From: AP-15 sp963737145
Lineage (GTDB): Bacteria > Pseudomonadota > Alphaproteobacteria > ATCC43930 > CGMCC-115725
NCBI GenBank assembly: GCA_963737145.1
Contig: CAVTRO010000002.1
Coordinates: forward strand, 372,001-436,000
DNA length: 64,000 bases
Direction of reading: 5' to 3'
Part shown: positions 18,250 to 27,919 of the stretch, in pieces
Layout: each line of letters begins with the position of its first letter
Numbering within the stretch: the stretch's first letter is position 1
Notes under the pieces: generated by a model
Database searches by the model: none
What the model saw: the letters and a program-made list of their open reading frames with translations, nothing else
What the model was told of the DNA's origin: nothing
Made by a program: the position numbers and the translations under genes

Positions 18250-19776
18250 ATGGAAACAAACATGACGTCCCGGGTCGCGCTGGTGCGCGAGCCCAACCCG
18301 GAGCTTCTCCGCACCCCACCCTACAACACGGAAGCCGAGCAAGCCTTGCTCGGCGCGATACTGATCAACAACACGGCCTATTACCGGGTCTGCGAATTCC
18401 TCCAGCCCGAGCACTTCGGCAACGCCGTACATGGCCGCATCTTTGCGGCAATCGGCAAGCTGTTGGGCCGCGGCCAGATCGCCAGTCCGGTCACGCTCAA
18501 GAACTTGTTCGATCAGGACGGTGCGCTGACCGAGATCGGCGGGGCGCAGTATCTGGCCCGTCTGGCGGGCGCCGCGGCGGCGATCATCAACGCCGAAGAC
18601 TACGGCCGCGCCGTGCACGACCTCTACTTGCGGCGCGAGCTGATCGGGCTCGGCGAGGACGTCGTCAACGACGCGTTTCGCCAGGATCTCGACGATCCGG
18701 CGCGCGAGCAGATCGAGCGGGTAGAAAAAAAGCTGTTCGACCTCGCCACGGCCGAACAAACGGAGGGCGGGTTTCGCGCGTTCGGGACCGCGCTGACGAG
18801 CGCTATCCTCAATGCCGAGGCGGCTTTCAAGCGCACCGGCAAGACCGTCGGGGTCGCCAGCGGGTTGGTCGATCTCGACCGCAAGCTGGGCGGACTGCAT
18901 CCTTCCGATCTCATCGTCCTCGCCGGCCGGCCATCGATGGGCAAGACGGCGCTGGCCACCAACATCGCGTTTTACGCGGCGCGAACTTACCTGCCAACGG
19001 CTGACCGCGATTCGCAAAAACCCGCCGAGGACGGGGCGGTCGTCGGTTTTTTTTCGCTCGAAATGTCGGCGGAGCAGTTGGCCACGCGGATACTCGCCGA
19101 GGAGTCCGGCGTGTCCTCCGACCGCATCCGGCGCGGCGACGTCAGCCATGAGGATTTCGACAAGTTCGTCCAGGCGAGCCAGCAATTGGCGGCGCTGAAA
19201 TTGTTCATCGACGATACGCCGGCATTGTCGGTGGCGGCGGTGCGCACGCGGGCGCGGCGCCTGAAGCGGCAGCAGGGCCTGGGGCTGATCGTCATCGATT
19301 ACCTGCAGCTGCTGCGGCCCTCGAACCAGAACCGCACGCAGGACAACCGCGTTCAGGAAATCTCCGAAATTACCCGCGGGCTGAAGGCGCTGGCCAAGGA
19401 ACTCGATGTTCCGGTGCTGGCCTTGTCGCAACTGTCCCGCGCCGTCGAGCAGCGTGAGGACAAGCGGCCGATGCTGGCCGATTTACGTGAATCCGGCTCG
19501 ATCGAGCAGGATGCCGATGTCGTGATGTTCATCTTTCGCGAGGAATACTACCTGTCGCGTGAGCCCACCCGCCGTCCGGACGAAGCGGAAAGCAAGTACA
19601 GCGATCGCTACCAGGAATGGCGGGAGCGGCTGGAAAAAGTGCATGGGCTCGGCGAAATTATCGTCGCCAAGCAGCGGCACGGACCGATCGGCGCGGTCAA
19701 ACTCCGTTTCGACGCCGAAACCACCAAGTTCGACAATTACATGGCCCCAGATCACCTGCCGAGCGCGGATTTCTAG
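18250..19776 (+). CDS. dnaB: Replicative DNA helicase DnaB
   Basis: DnaB is the hexameric helicase that unwinds DNA at the replication fork. The N-terminal domain starts at PPYNTEAEQALLGAIL. The RecA-like motor has Walker A in GRPSMGKTAL, Walker B in LIVIDYLQLL and the conserved LSQLSRAVEQR and GSIEQDADVV segments. The C-terminal IVAKQRHGPIG block is intact. The start is placed at ATG 18250; ATG 18262 is equally possible. The usual downstream alr and radA are not here; a convergent SDR gene follows. Confidence 0.95.
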   Translation: METNMTSRVALVREPNPELLRTPPYNTEAEQALLGAILINNTAYYRVCEFLQPEHFGNAVHGRIFAAIGKLLGRGQIASPVTLKNLFDQDGALTEIGGAQYLARLAGAAAAIINAEDYGRAVHDLYLRRELIGLGEDVVNDAFRQDLDDPAREQIERVEKKLFDLATAEQTEGGFRAFGTALTSAILNAEAAFKRTGKTVGVASGLVDLDRKLGGLHPSDLIVLAGRPSMGKTALATNIAFYAARTYLPTADRDSQKPAEDGAVVGFFSLEMSAEQLATRILAEESGVSSDRIRRGDVSHEDFDKFVQASQQLAALKLFIDDTPALSVAAVRTRARRLKRQQGLGLIVIDYLQLLRPSNQNRTQDNRVQEISEITRGLKALAKELDVPVLALSQLSRAVEQREDKRPMLADLRESGSIEQDADVVMFIFREEYYLSREPTRRPDEAESKYSDRYQEWRERLEKVHGLGEIIVAKQRHGPIGAVKLRFDAETTKFDNYMAPDHLPSADF

Positions 19777-19813
19777 CGCTATTGTAGGATACTCATTTGC
19801 GGCCAGGCGCAGC

Positions 19814-20593
19814 TCACGCCGTCGCGGCGCCGTCCACGGGAAGTGCCGCGCCGGAGACGAAGGACGCCTCATCCGAGATCAGGAAGAGGGCGGCGTTGGC
19901 GATCTCCTCGGGCTTGCCGGTGCGGCCCATCGGGTTCTGCCGGCCGCGCAGTTGGACGAGTTCCTCCTTGTCCTGTCCGGCGGTGCGCTGCTGATCCGGC
20001 CGGGCGACAAAGATCCGCAGCATCGGCGTGTCGATCGGGCCGGGACAGATCGCATTGACGCGAATTTTGTCGGGCGCGAGCCGCTTGGCGAGCGAGCGGA
20101 CAAAGCCGACGACGCCGAACTTGGCCATCGAGTAGACCGGGCTGAACGCCGAGCCTTGAATGCCCGAGGTCGAGGCCGTGTAAAGCAGAGCGCCGCCGCC
20201 GCGAGCCCGGATCTCCGGGATCGCCGCTTCGGTCGTCATCAGCACCGTGCGCAGGTTGAGGTCGATGGCGATCTCGAAATCCGCCATGTCGATGCCCTCG
20301 ATCGAGGCGGGACCGGGATGGCCGACATGGTTCCACACGAAATCGAGCCCGCCGAAGGCGTTGGCGATGCGCCGCACAATGCTGCGGGCGAAATCGTCCT
20401 CCCGTAAATCGCCGACGAGGCCGAGCGCCCGGCCGCCCGCGGCGGTGATCTCGCCGACGACCGCATCCACACCCGCCTGATCGATGTCGACCACGCCAAC
20501 CGCCGCGCCTTCGCGGGCAAACCGGATCGCTCCGGCTCTGCCCATCCCGGAGGCCGCCGCCGTCACAATGCCGACCTTGTTCTCGAGCCGCAT
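19814..20593 (-). CDS. Short-chain dehydrogenase/reductase
   Basis: A 259-residue classical SDR. The cofactor motif is TAAASGMG, with a conserved aspartate after the second strand (VVDID), which favours NAD(H). The YxxxK motif is YSMAK, with Ser in ASTSG. The usual NNAG is changed to NHVG. A loop rich in charged residues (DQQRTAGQDKEEL) covers the active site. Substrate cannot be told. It ends convergently with dnaB and lies just downstream of the emr efflux operon on the same strand, with a 22-base gap, so it may be its last gene. Confidence 0.85.
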   Translation of the reverse strand: MRLENKVGIVTAAASGMGRAGAIRFAREGAAVGVVDIDQAGVDAVVGEITAAGGRALGLVGDLREDDFARSIVRRIANAFGGLDFVWNHVGHPGPASIEGIDMADFEIAIDLNLRTVLMTTEAAIPEIRARGGGALLYTASTSGIQGSAFSPVYSMAKFGVVGFVRSLAKRLAPDKIRVNAICPGPIDTPMLRIFVARPDQQRTAGQDKEELVQLRGRQNPMGRTGKPEEIANAALFLISDEASFVSGAALPVDGAATA

Positions 20594-20615
20594 GGTTCCC
20601 CACTCCCCTTTCGAT

Positions 20616-22151
20616 TTACTCCGCAGCGGCGGCTGCTGCGCGGGCCGCCGGCGGCGGTTTGCGCAGCAACAACAGCAGTGGCAAGCCGACGATGATGATC
20701 ATCATCATCAGCTTGAAATCATCGATATAGGCAACCATTGCCGCCTGACGTGTCGCCTCCGCGTTGAGCGCGGCAAGGCCGGACGGGTCAGTCAGGCTGA
20801 AGGTCGGCGCCATATGCGGCACTCGGGCAAGCGGGTTGTCGGGGCGCAAATGCTCGACAAGACGTGAATGGACGGTCTGGGTATTTTCGGCCAATAGCGC
20901 CACAACAATCGCGATGCCGACGCTGCTGCCGATGTTGCGGGTCAGGCTGAATATCGCCGTCCCTTGTGTGAGGATCTGCCTGGGCAGGGTCGAGAACGTC
21001 ACAATGCTGAGCGGCGTGAATACAAAGCCGAGACCGAAGCCCTGCAATACCCCGGTCCAGATGATAGGGCCCATCCCCATATACAGCGAGAAACCCGTCA
21101 TCTGCCACTGCGCCACGGCGGCCAGCACAAACCCTGTAAAGATGATCAGCCGCGTGTCGACGCGGCCAACCAGACGGGCGACGATAAACATCGCAGCCAT
21201 CGTGCCAATGCCGCGCGGCGCAGTCACCAGCCCGGTCGTCAGCACAGGATAATTCAATAGATCCTGCAGCATCGTCGGCAGCAGAACCATCGTGCCGAAC
21301 AGCGGAATTGCGACGAGAAACATCAGGATCGTGCCGACGACGCAGTTGGCGTCCTTTAACAAGTCGCGATTGAGGAACGACCGGTCGGTCGCGGTCGCGG
21401 TATGGACCACGAACAAGTAAAAGGCTAGCCCGGCGATCGTCGCCTCGACCCAGATCTCGGTTGAGCCGAACCAATCCTTGAGCTCGCCGCGGTCCAGGAA
21501 CATCTGCAACGCGCCGATCGCCAGGCTCAGGGTAGCGAAACCGAAGAAGTCGAACGCTTCGCGGCGGCCGTGCCGCGTCTGGCGAATAAATATCAGAATG
21601 CCGACTGCCGCGAGGACTCCGAACGGCACGTTGATAAAGAACACCCAGCGCCAGTTGTACTGGTCGGTCAGCCAGCCGCCGAGCGCCGGCCCGATGATCG
21701 GGCCCAAGATGACCCCCATGCCCCAGACCGACATCGCCTGGGCGTGCCGATGGGGCGGATTGATCTGCAGCAGCACCGATTGCGACAGCGGGACGAGCGC
21801 CGCCCCGCAGACGCCCTGCATCAGGCGGTAAACGACCATTTGAGCGAGGCTCGTCGCCACACCGCAAAGAGCCGACGCGACAGTGAAGCCGGCAACTGAG
21901 ATGAAAAATACCCACTTGATGCCAAAGCGCCCGGCGAGCCAGCCGGTCAAGGGGGTCATGATCGCCGCCGCAACGATGTAGGACGTCACCACCCAGGCGA
22001 TCTGATCCTGCGCGGCGGAAAAGCTGCCTTGCATGTGCGGCAGCGCGACATTGGCGATTGTCGTGTCGACCCCCTGCATGAAGGTCGCCAACATTATGGA
22101 GACGGTAATGGCGTCCCGGTTCGCGACCGGGGCGCGCGTCTCATCCGTCAC
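20616..22151 (-). CDS. emrB: EmrB/QacA-type DHA2 MFS drug transporter
   Basis: Fourteen-helix drug:proton antiporter of the DHA2 group, about 511 residues, partner of the adjacent EmrA-type adaptor for export of hydrophobic compounds across both membranes. Seen: the NVALPHMQGSFSAAQDQIAWV opening helix region, motif A in GWLAGRFGIKW and motif C in GPIIGPALGGWL. The GTG start at 22151 overlaps the emrA stop (GTGA); the frame is open further upstream within emrA but that is a shadow. A close paralogue (23962-25509) lies upstream on the same strand. Confidence 0.9.
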   Translation of the reverse strand: MTDETRAPVANRDAITVSIMLATFMQGVDTTIANVALPHMQGSFSAAQDQIAWVVTSYIVAAAIMTPLTGWLAGRFGIKWVFFISVAGFTVASALCGVATSLAQMVVYRLMQGVCGAALVPLSQSVLLQINPPHRHAQAMSVWGMGVILGPIIGPALGGWLTDQYNWRWVFFINVPFGVLAAVGILIFIRQTRHGRREAFDFFGFATLSLAIGALQMFLDRGELKDWFGSTEIWVEATIAGLAFYLFVVHTATATDRSFLNRDLLKDANCVVGTILMFLVAIPLFGTMVLLPTMLQDLLNYPVLTTGLVTAPRGIGTMAAMFIVARLVGRVDTRLIIFTGFVLAAVAQWQMTGFSLYMGMGPIIWTGVLQGFGLGFVFTPLSIVTFSTLPRQILTQGTAIFSLTRNIGSSVGIAIVVALLAENTQTVHSRLVEHLRPDNPLARVPHMAPTFSLTDPSGLAALNAEATRQAAMVAYIDDFKLMMMIIIVGLPLLLLLRKPPPAARAAAAAAE

Positions 22152-23311
22152 CGCTCCGCGGCTCGTGTCGACGGGCCGGTGAGCGAGGCGAACATGCCCT
22201 GGACCCGATCGAGCCAGGGCCGGCGATGACCGGTGTCGACCTCGACCGTTGCGCTGAGCCCGGCCCGTAGCGGCGCATTGGGGTCGAGATGCTCGAGGCT
22301 GAGGCGCACCGGCAGACGCTGGACGACCTTTACCCAATTGCCGGTGGCATTCTCGGCCGGAAGCAGCGAGAAGGTCAGCCCAGTGCCGGGGCTCAGGCTC
22401 TCGACTTTGGCATGAAACACAGTGTCGGGGTAGGTATCGACCTCGACCGTCGCCTCCTGGCCTGGCCGCATATGGGTGAGCTCGGTTTCCTTGAAATTGG
22501 CCTCCACCCATATTCGGTCGGTCGACATCAACGAGAAAAGCGGCGTCGAGGCGTTGACGTAATCGCCGACCTGAAGCTGGTCGACTTTGGTGACGATCCC
22601 ATTCTCGGGCGCGCGGATTTCCGTATATGAGAGGTTGAGCTCGGCACGATCGAGCGCCGCTTGTGCGTGCTGTACCATCGGGTGTTGCTCTAGAGGAATA
22701 TCGGGGTCGCCACCGATGTTAGCGAGGGCGACAGCGATATCCTGCTGCTTCGAGGCGAGTTGCGCGCGCCCGGTTTCATAGGTCTGCCGGGCTTGGTCGA
22801 ATTGCTGCTGCGAGGCCGTGCCGGAAGCGACCAGGCGCTGCTGCCGCTCGAACTCGTGCTGCTGATAGTCGACCGTGGCCTCGGTCGCCCGGGCGTCCGC
22901 CCGTTTCTGGTGGTAGGTCGCCTTCAACGCGTGAATTTGGAACCGCACGGTGGCGAGCTCCGCTTTGGCCTCATCTACAGCAATTTGGAATGGGCGCGCG
23001 TCGAGCCGAAAGAGCACCTGACCAGCGGTGACCTTCTGATTGTCTTTGACGTCGATTTCGACGACCCGGCCGGAAATATCGGTGCTGATCGCGACCCGCG
23101 CGGCCTGAACATAGGCGTCATCGGTCGAGACGTAACGGCCGCCGGTCAGGTACCAGTAGCCCGCCGCGAGCAGAACGAGGATCGGCCCCGCGAGCATCAG
23201 CGGCAGCCGTAATCGCTGGCGCAACGGGCGGCGCCGGACAAGAACCGGGGCGCGGCCCTCGAGCGGGCCCCGCAGCAGCGTCGACGCGTCGTTTTCGGCC
23301 GAACTGGTCAC
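22148..23311 (-). CDS. emrA: EmrA/HlyD-type membrane fusion protein
   Basis: Periplasmic adaptor of a tripartite efflux pump. One membrane helix (about residues 36-52) follows a basic N-terminus. Then come the first half of the lipoyl/barrel-sandwich domain (TDISGRVVEIDVKDNQKVTAGQ), a long alpha-hairpin rich in Q, E and R (about 125-230), the second half (SYTEIRAPENGIVTKV) and a beta-barrel domain ending in ATVEVDTG. Length is 387 residues. Both ends overlap neighbours by GTGA (marR upstream, emrB downstream), so the three are tightly coupled. Confidence 0.92.
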   Translation of the reverse strand: MTSSAENDASTLLRGPLEGRAPVLVRRRPLRQRLRLPLMLAGPILVLLAAGYWYLTGGRYVSTDDAYVQAARVAISTDISGRVVEIDVKDNQKVTAGQVLFRLDARPFQIAVDEAKAELATVRFQIHALKATYHQKRADARATEATVDYQQHEFERQQRLVASGTASQQQFDQARQTYETGRAQLASKQQDIAVALANIGGDPDIPLEQHPMVQHAQAALDRAELNLSYTEIRAPENGIVTKVDQLQVGDYVNASTPLFSLMSTDRIWVEANFKETELTHMRPGQEATVEVDTYPDTVFHAKVESLSPGTGLTFSLLPAENATGNWVKVVQRLPVRLSLEHLDPNAPLRAGLSATVEVDTGHRRPWLDRVQGMFASLTGPSTRAAER

Positions 23312-23838
23312 TGATGCCCTCCGACCGGCGACAGTTCCGCATGGTCACTCGTTTCGTGTTCGCTCGTTTCGTCGAGATCGGCGAAGTCCGCCGCCAATGG
23401 CACCACGCGCTCCGAAATGTTGCGGTGTACCCGGCGCAAGAGTTCGATCAGCTGCTTTCCCTCGTCCTTGGAAAGGCCGGCAAAGGACTCGGCGCGGATC
23501 TCGTTCGAAAGGTCGAGAATGCGGGCAAGGATCGGCCGGGCCTTGTCGGTCAAAACGAGCCGGCGGGCGCGGCGATCACCGGGCTGGGGCTGCCGCTCGA
23601 TCCAGCCGTCCTCCTCCATGCGGTCGATCTGCCGCACCAACGTCATCGGCTTGATCTCGAGCAGGTCGGCGAGGCCGGCCTGATTGATCCCCTCGTTGCG
23701 CGCGAGATACCCGAGCACCTTGCATTGCGCGCGAGTGAGCCCGAGGAACAGCAGCGCGCGCTGATTGAACCGGCGCCCGAACAAGCGGGCCACGTCGTGG
23801 ACGAGAAAACCGAAGCTGCGATCGAGGTCCATGGCCAT
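23308..23838 (-). CDS. MarR family transcriptional regulator
   Basis: A 176-residue winged-helix regulator, likely the local repressor of the efflux operon it heads. The DNA-binding domain runs from LTRAQCKVLGYLARNEG through the recognition helix (IKPMTLVRQIDRMEEDGW) to the wing (RQPQPGDRRARRLVLT). The start is placed at the ATG at 23838 (MAMDLDRSFGF); the frame is open 17 codons further. The stop overlaps the emrA start. Ligand-induced derepression is the known mode for this family; here it is inferred. Confidence 0.88.
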   Translation of the reverse strand: MAMDLDRSFGFLVHDVARLFGRRFNQRALLFLGLTRAQCKVLGYLARNEGINQAGLADLLEIKPMTLVRQIDRMEEDGWIERQPQPGDRRARRLVLTDKARPILARILDLSNEIRAESFAGLSKDEGKQLIELLRRVHRNISERVVPLAADFADLDETSEHETSDHAELSPVGGHQ

Positions 23839-23961
23839 GTACCAAACTACCCGAGGGTGATAATAAGCAATGGCATCAAATTCCGCCACCGGCGCTGCGC
23901 TCGAAGCCGCGCGCGGCTGGTAGTCGGGAATTCGATGGCTTGTGCAAGCGGGGCTCGCGCA

Positions 23962-25509
23962 TCAGCGGGCTACCTCGGGCCGCAGCGCCGGGCGCGCTCG
24001 GCGAACCAGCAGCAATAGCGGGATCAGCAGCAGAACGATCATCATCATCAGTGCGTAATCGTTAATGTAGGCCACCATCGCCGCCTGCCGGGTCACCTCG
24101 GCATTGAGTGCGGCAATCCCCGAGGGTGTGGTGAGGCTGAACGGCGGGGCCAACAAAGGCGCCTGGGCGAGAGGGTTGTCCGGCCGCAATTGCTCGACCA
24201 GCCGCGAGTGCACGATCTGCGTGTTCTGGACCAACAGCGCCTCGAGGATCGAGATGCCGATGCTGCCGCCCAGATTGCGCATCAGGCTGCGCATCGCCGT
24301 CCCCTGCGTCAGGATGTGCCGCGGCAGGCTCGACAGCGCCATCGTATTCAAAGGCACAAAGGTGCAGCCCAGCCCAAAGCCTTGCAGCACCCCCGACACG
24401 ATCACCGGCGCCATCCCCATCTGTAGTGAAAACCCGGTCATCTGCCATAGCGAGATCACCGTCAGCAGGAACCCGGTCAGGATGAGGAACCGGTTGTCGA
24501 CCCGGTTGATCATGCGTCCGACGAGAAACATCGCGACCATCGTGCCGACGCCGCGCGGAGCGGTGACCAGCCCTGTCGTGAATACCGGGTAATTCATCAG
24601 GGACTGCAGCATCGTGGGCAACAGCGCCAAGGTGCCGCTGAGAATGCCGCCGACGAAAAACATCAGGACCGTGCCGGCCATGAAGTTGGGGCTCTTCAAG
24701 AGGTCGAGATTGATGAAGGAATGATCGCTGGCTGTGGCGGTATGCACGATGAACAGGTAGAAAGACACGCCAGAGACGATCGCTTCGACCCAAATCTCGG
24801 TCGAATTGAACCAGTCCTTGAGCTCGCCGCGGTCGAGCATCATCTGCAACGCGCCGATCGCGATGCTCAATGTCACAAAACCGAAGAAGTCGAAGGCCTC
24901 GCGATGCGTGTGCCGCGTCTCGCGGATAAAAACGAGGATGCCGAGGCTGGCGATTACGCCGAGCGGCAGGTTGATGTAGAAGATCCAACGCCAGCTGTAA
25001 TCTTGGGTCAGCCAGCCGCCCAGCATCGGGCCGAAGATCGGCCCCAGCATGACCCCCATGCCCCAGATCGCGATCGCCTGGCCGTGCCGCTCCGGCGGGT
25101 TGATCTGCATCAGCACCGATTGGGAGAGCGGGACGAGCCCGGCGCCGCACGCGCCTTGCAGCAGGCGGTAAATCACCAGCTGCGTGAGACTGGTGGCGCT
25201 GCCGCACAACGCCGAGGCCAGGGTGAACCCCGCCACCGAGATCAGAAACACATATTTGATGCCGAGGCGCCCGGCGAGCCAGCCGGTCAGCGGCGTCATG
25301 ATCGCCACCGCGACGATGTACGAGGTCAGAACCCAGGCGATCTGGTCCTGAGCCGCCGAGAGGCTGCCCTGAATGTGCGGCAAGGCGACATTGGCGATCG
25401 TGTTGTCGACGCCCTGCATGATCGTCGCCAGCATGATCGAGGCGGTGATCATGCCGCGGTTGGCAACCGGCGCCCGTGTCTCGCTCCTCACCCTCCTCAC
25501 CCGCCTCAT
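23962..25509 (-). CDS. Second EmrB-type DHA2 MFS transporter (paralogue)
   Basis: A 515-residue transporter very similar along its whole length to the product of 20616-22151, with the same helices, motifs and C-terminal ending, so it is a tandem duplicate. It has no EmrA partner of its own and probably shares the one downstream or works alone. The N-terminus differs. In the paralogue the coding start is VTDETRAPVAN. Here the equivalent TTGACGGATGAG is still visible but out of frame because of an inserted GGTGAGGAG-type repeat, and a new ATG (25509) gives MRRVRRVRSETRAPVAN. It lies 123 bases upstream of marR. Confidence 0.88.
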   Translation of the reverse strand: MRRVRRVRSETRAPVANRGMITASIMLATIMQGVDNTIANVALPHIQGSLSAAQDQIAWVLTSYIVAVAIMTPLTGWLAGRLGIKYVFLISVAGFTLASALCGSATSLTQLVIYRLLQGACGAGLVPLSQSVLMQINPPERHGQAIAIWGMGVMLGPIFGPMLGGWLTQDYSWRWIFYINLPLGVIASLGILVFIRETRHTHREAFDFFGFVTLSIAIGALQMMLDRGELKDWFNSTEIWVEAIVSGVSFYLFIVHTATASDHSFINLDLLKSPNFMAGTVLMFFVGGILSGTLALLPTMLQSLMNYPVFTTGLVTAPRGVGTMVAMFLVGRMINRVDNRFLILTGFLLTVISLWQMTGFSLQMGMAPVIVSGVLQGFGLGCTFVPLNTMALSSLPRHILTQGTAMRSLMRNLGGSIGISILEALLVQNTQIVHSRLVEQLRPDNPLAQAPLLAPPFSLTTPSGIAALNAEVTRQAAMVAYINDYALMMMIVLLLIPLLLLVRRARPALRPEVAR

Positions 25510-25749
25510 CCGTCAACGCAACAACTGTCCTTTATAGATGATAAGCACGGCTGATGAGTTTGCAAAGCATCCATAGGCGCCGACGCCGCGCGCGGTCGCG
25601 CGGCTGATCATCGGAAATTCGATGGCTCGGAAGTGCGCGTACTTTGCGACAAGCCGTTGCCTAAGCCTCGGTCCGCATGCAAACTTCATCGGAAGCGGCG
25701 CCGGCCCAGGATACTGATGGGCACGGTCGTCAAAGGGAGGGACCATGCT

Positions 25750-27909
25750 ATGACGACGAAAATTCAATTCCTGCAGAGCGTTGCCGCGATCGGCGTCGCT
25801 GCCCTGCTCGCCGCCGCGCCGGCACGGCTCAGCGCGCAGCAGACCCCGCAATCTGCGGTCCGCATCAGCGAGCATGATCTGGGCGGGGTAGTCACCGGCA
25901 AAAACGGGCCTGAAGCCGGCGTGTGGGTAATTGCCGAGACCACCGGATTGCCAACGCCATTCGCCAAGATCGTCGTCACCGACGATCAAGGACGCTACGT
26001 TATTCCGGACCTGCCGCAGGCCAATTACGATGTCTGGGTGCGCGGCTACGGGCTCATCAACTCGCCGAGGGTGGTGACGACGCCCGGGAAGACCGTCAAT
26101 TTGACTGCCGCGCCGGCGCCGAATGCGGCGGCTGCCGCGCAATACTATCCGGCAATCTATTGGTATTCGATGCTGAACATTCCGGGCGAGAGCAACTTTT
26201 CCGGTCCGAACCGCGACGAGAGCATGCCGGAGAATATCAAAAGTCACCAGGCTTGGCTGAACATCATAAAGACCACCGGCTGCATCGCCTGCCATGGCAT
26301 CGGCACCCCCGGCACACGCACGATCTCTGCCGCACTGGGTCATTTCGACAACTCGGCAGACGCATGGGCCATGCGCATCCAGTCCGGGCAGGCGGAGACC
26401 AACATGGTCAGCACGATCAGCCGCCTCGACCCCCAGCTGGCATTCCAGTATTTCGGTGATTGGACCGATCGGATCGCCAAAGGCGAGCTGCCGTTTGCGC
26501 AACCGCCGCGGCCACAGGGTGTCGAGCGCAACATCGTGCTGACATTATGGGACTGGAGCCGCGAGACGGCCTACATGCACGACCTTACGCCCACCGACCG
26601 ACGCAATCCGACCGTCAACGGCAACGGCAAGCTCTACGGTTCGACCGAGGACAGCACCGACTACACCCCGGTGCTCGACCCGGCGCACAATGCGGTAAGC
26701 GAGATCAAGCATCCGGTGCGCGATCCGAACACGCCCACTTCGAAGACTGCGCCAATGGAGCCGTCGCCCTATTGGGGGCCGGAGCCGATTTGGGACAGCG
26801 AGACGACCACGCACAACCCGATGATGGACGAGAAGGGGCGGGTCTGGTTCACCGCCAGGGTGCGCCCGCCGGCAAATCCGGATTTCTGCAAGCAGGGATC
26901 GAGCCATCCGTCGGCGCAGATCTTCCCGCTACAGGAGTCCGGCCGTCATCTGTCGATGTATGATCCGGCGAGCAGCAAGTTCACATTGATCAGCACCTGC
27001 TTCCCGACTCACCATCTCAACTTTGCTTACGACGCCAACGATACGCTGTGGACCAGCGCCGGCGGCGCGCAGACGCCGGTTATCGGCTGGCTCAATACAA
27101 AAATGTTCGAAGAGACCGGGGACGAGCAGAAAGCGCAGGGCTGGTCGCCCTTCATCCTCGACACCAACGGCAACGGCAAGCGCGACGATTATGTCGAGCC
27201 CAATCAGCCGGTCGACCCAACCAAGGACAAGCGCGTCGTCGCCGGCCTCTACTCGGTCTCGGTAAACCCGGTCGACGGCACGATCTGGGGCACTTCGCTG
27301 GGGTATCCCGGATATGTGGTTCGTGTGAACCCAGGACCCGATCCGACCCACACCGCCCTGACCGAGATCTATGAGCCGCCATTGCCGGGCTATGGGCCGC
27401 GCGGCGGCGACATCGACAGCAAGGGCGTGTTCTGGGCGTCGCTGGCGAGCGGCCATCTGGCGAGCTTTGACCGCAGCAAATGCAAGGTGTTGAACGGCCC
27501 GACTGCGACCGGCAAGCACTGCCCGGAGGGCTGGACTCTCTACCCCTTCCCCGGGCCTCAGTTCAAAGGCGTCAGCGATCCCGGCAGCGCCGAGTCGAGC
27601 TATTATACCTGGGTCGATCAGCACAACACATTGGGCCTCGGCAAGGACGTGCCGATCGCCACCGGCAATCTCAATAGCGCATTGCTGGCCCTCGTCGACG
27701 GCAAGTTCGTGACCTTGCGCGTCCCCTACGTGAACGACTATTTCACAAAGGGAATGGACGGCCGCATCGACGACCCTAACGCCGGCTGGAAGGGCCGCGA
27801 ATTGTGGACGACCTACGCGACCCGCACGATGTTCCACTTGGAGACCGGGAAGGGAACCTTGCCCAAAGTGGTCCGCTTCCAGTTGCGCCCGGACCCGCTC
27901 GCTAACTAG
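25750..27909 (+). CDS. Secreted protein: carboxypeptidase-regulatory-like domain, haem-c motif, beta-propeller
   Basis: A 719-residue exported protein. The start is ATG 25750, with GGGAGGG upstream, followed by a signal peptide ending near RLSAQQ. Residues about 38-115 form a carboxypeptidase-regulatory-like (transthyretin-fold) domain (GVVTGKNGPEAGVWVIAE). A CIACH motif near residue 178 is a covalent haem c site, with methionines downstream as possible axial ligands. The rest has repeated blades with a streptogramin-lyase-like character (GRVWFTAR, DGTIWGTSLG, GVFWASLASG). Similar uncharacterised proteins occur in soil Alphaproteobacteria. An electron-transfer or periplasmic oxidation role is a guess. 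It is divergent from the emrB paralogue. Confidence 0.7.
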   Translation: MTTKIQFLQSVAAIGVAALLAAAPARLSAQQTPQSAVRISEHDLGGVVTGKNGPEAGVWVIAETTGLPTPFAKIVVTDDQGRYVIPDLPQANYDVWVRGYGLINSPRVVTTPGKTVNLTAAPAPNAAAAAQYYPAIYWYSMLNIPGESNFSGPNRDESMPENIKSHQAWLNIIKTTGCIACHGIGTPGTRTISAALGHFDNSADAWAMRIQSGQAETNMVSTISRLDPQLAFQYFGDWTDRIAKGELPFAQPPRPQGVERNIVLTLWDWSRETAYMHDLTPTDRRNPTVNGNGKLYGSTEDSTDYTPVLDPAHNAVSEIKHPVRDPNTPTSKTAPMEPSPYWGPEPIWDSETTTHNPMMDEKGRVWFTARVRPPANPDFCKQGSSHPSAQIFPLQESGRHLSMYDPASSKFTLISTCFPTHHLNFAYDANDTLWTSAGGAQTPVIGWLNTKMFEETGDEQKAQGWSPFILDTNGNGKRDDYVEPNQPVDPTKDKRVVAGLYSVSVNPVDGTIWGTSLGYPGYVVRVNPGPDPTHTALTEIYEPPLPGYGPRGGDIDSKGVFWASLASGHLASFDRSKCKVLNGPTATGKHCPEGWTLYPFPGPQFKGVSDPGSAESSYYTWVDQHNTLGLGKDVPIATGNLNSALLALVDGKFVTLRVPYVNDYFTKGMDGRIDDPNAGWKGRELWTTYATRTMFHLETGKGTLPKVVRFQLRPDPLAN

Positions 27910-27919
27910 GCCAGCACCA

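Noticed and set aside
17713..19431. 572-codon open frame on the minus strand
   Set aside because: Antisense to cfa and dnaB, both well supported; no domain and no ribosome site.
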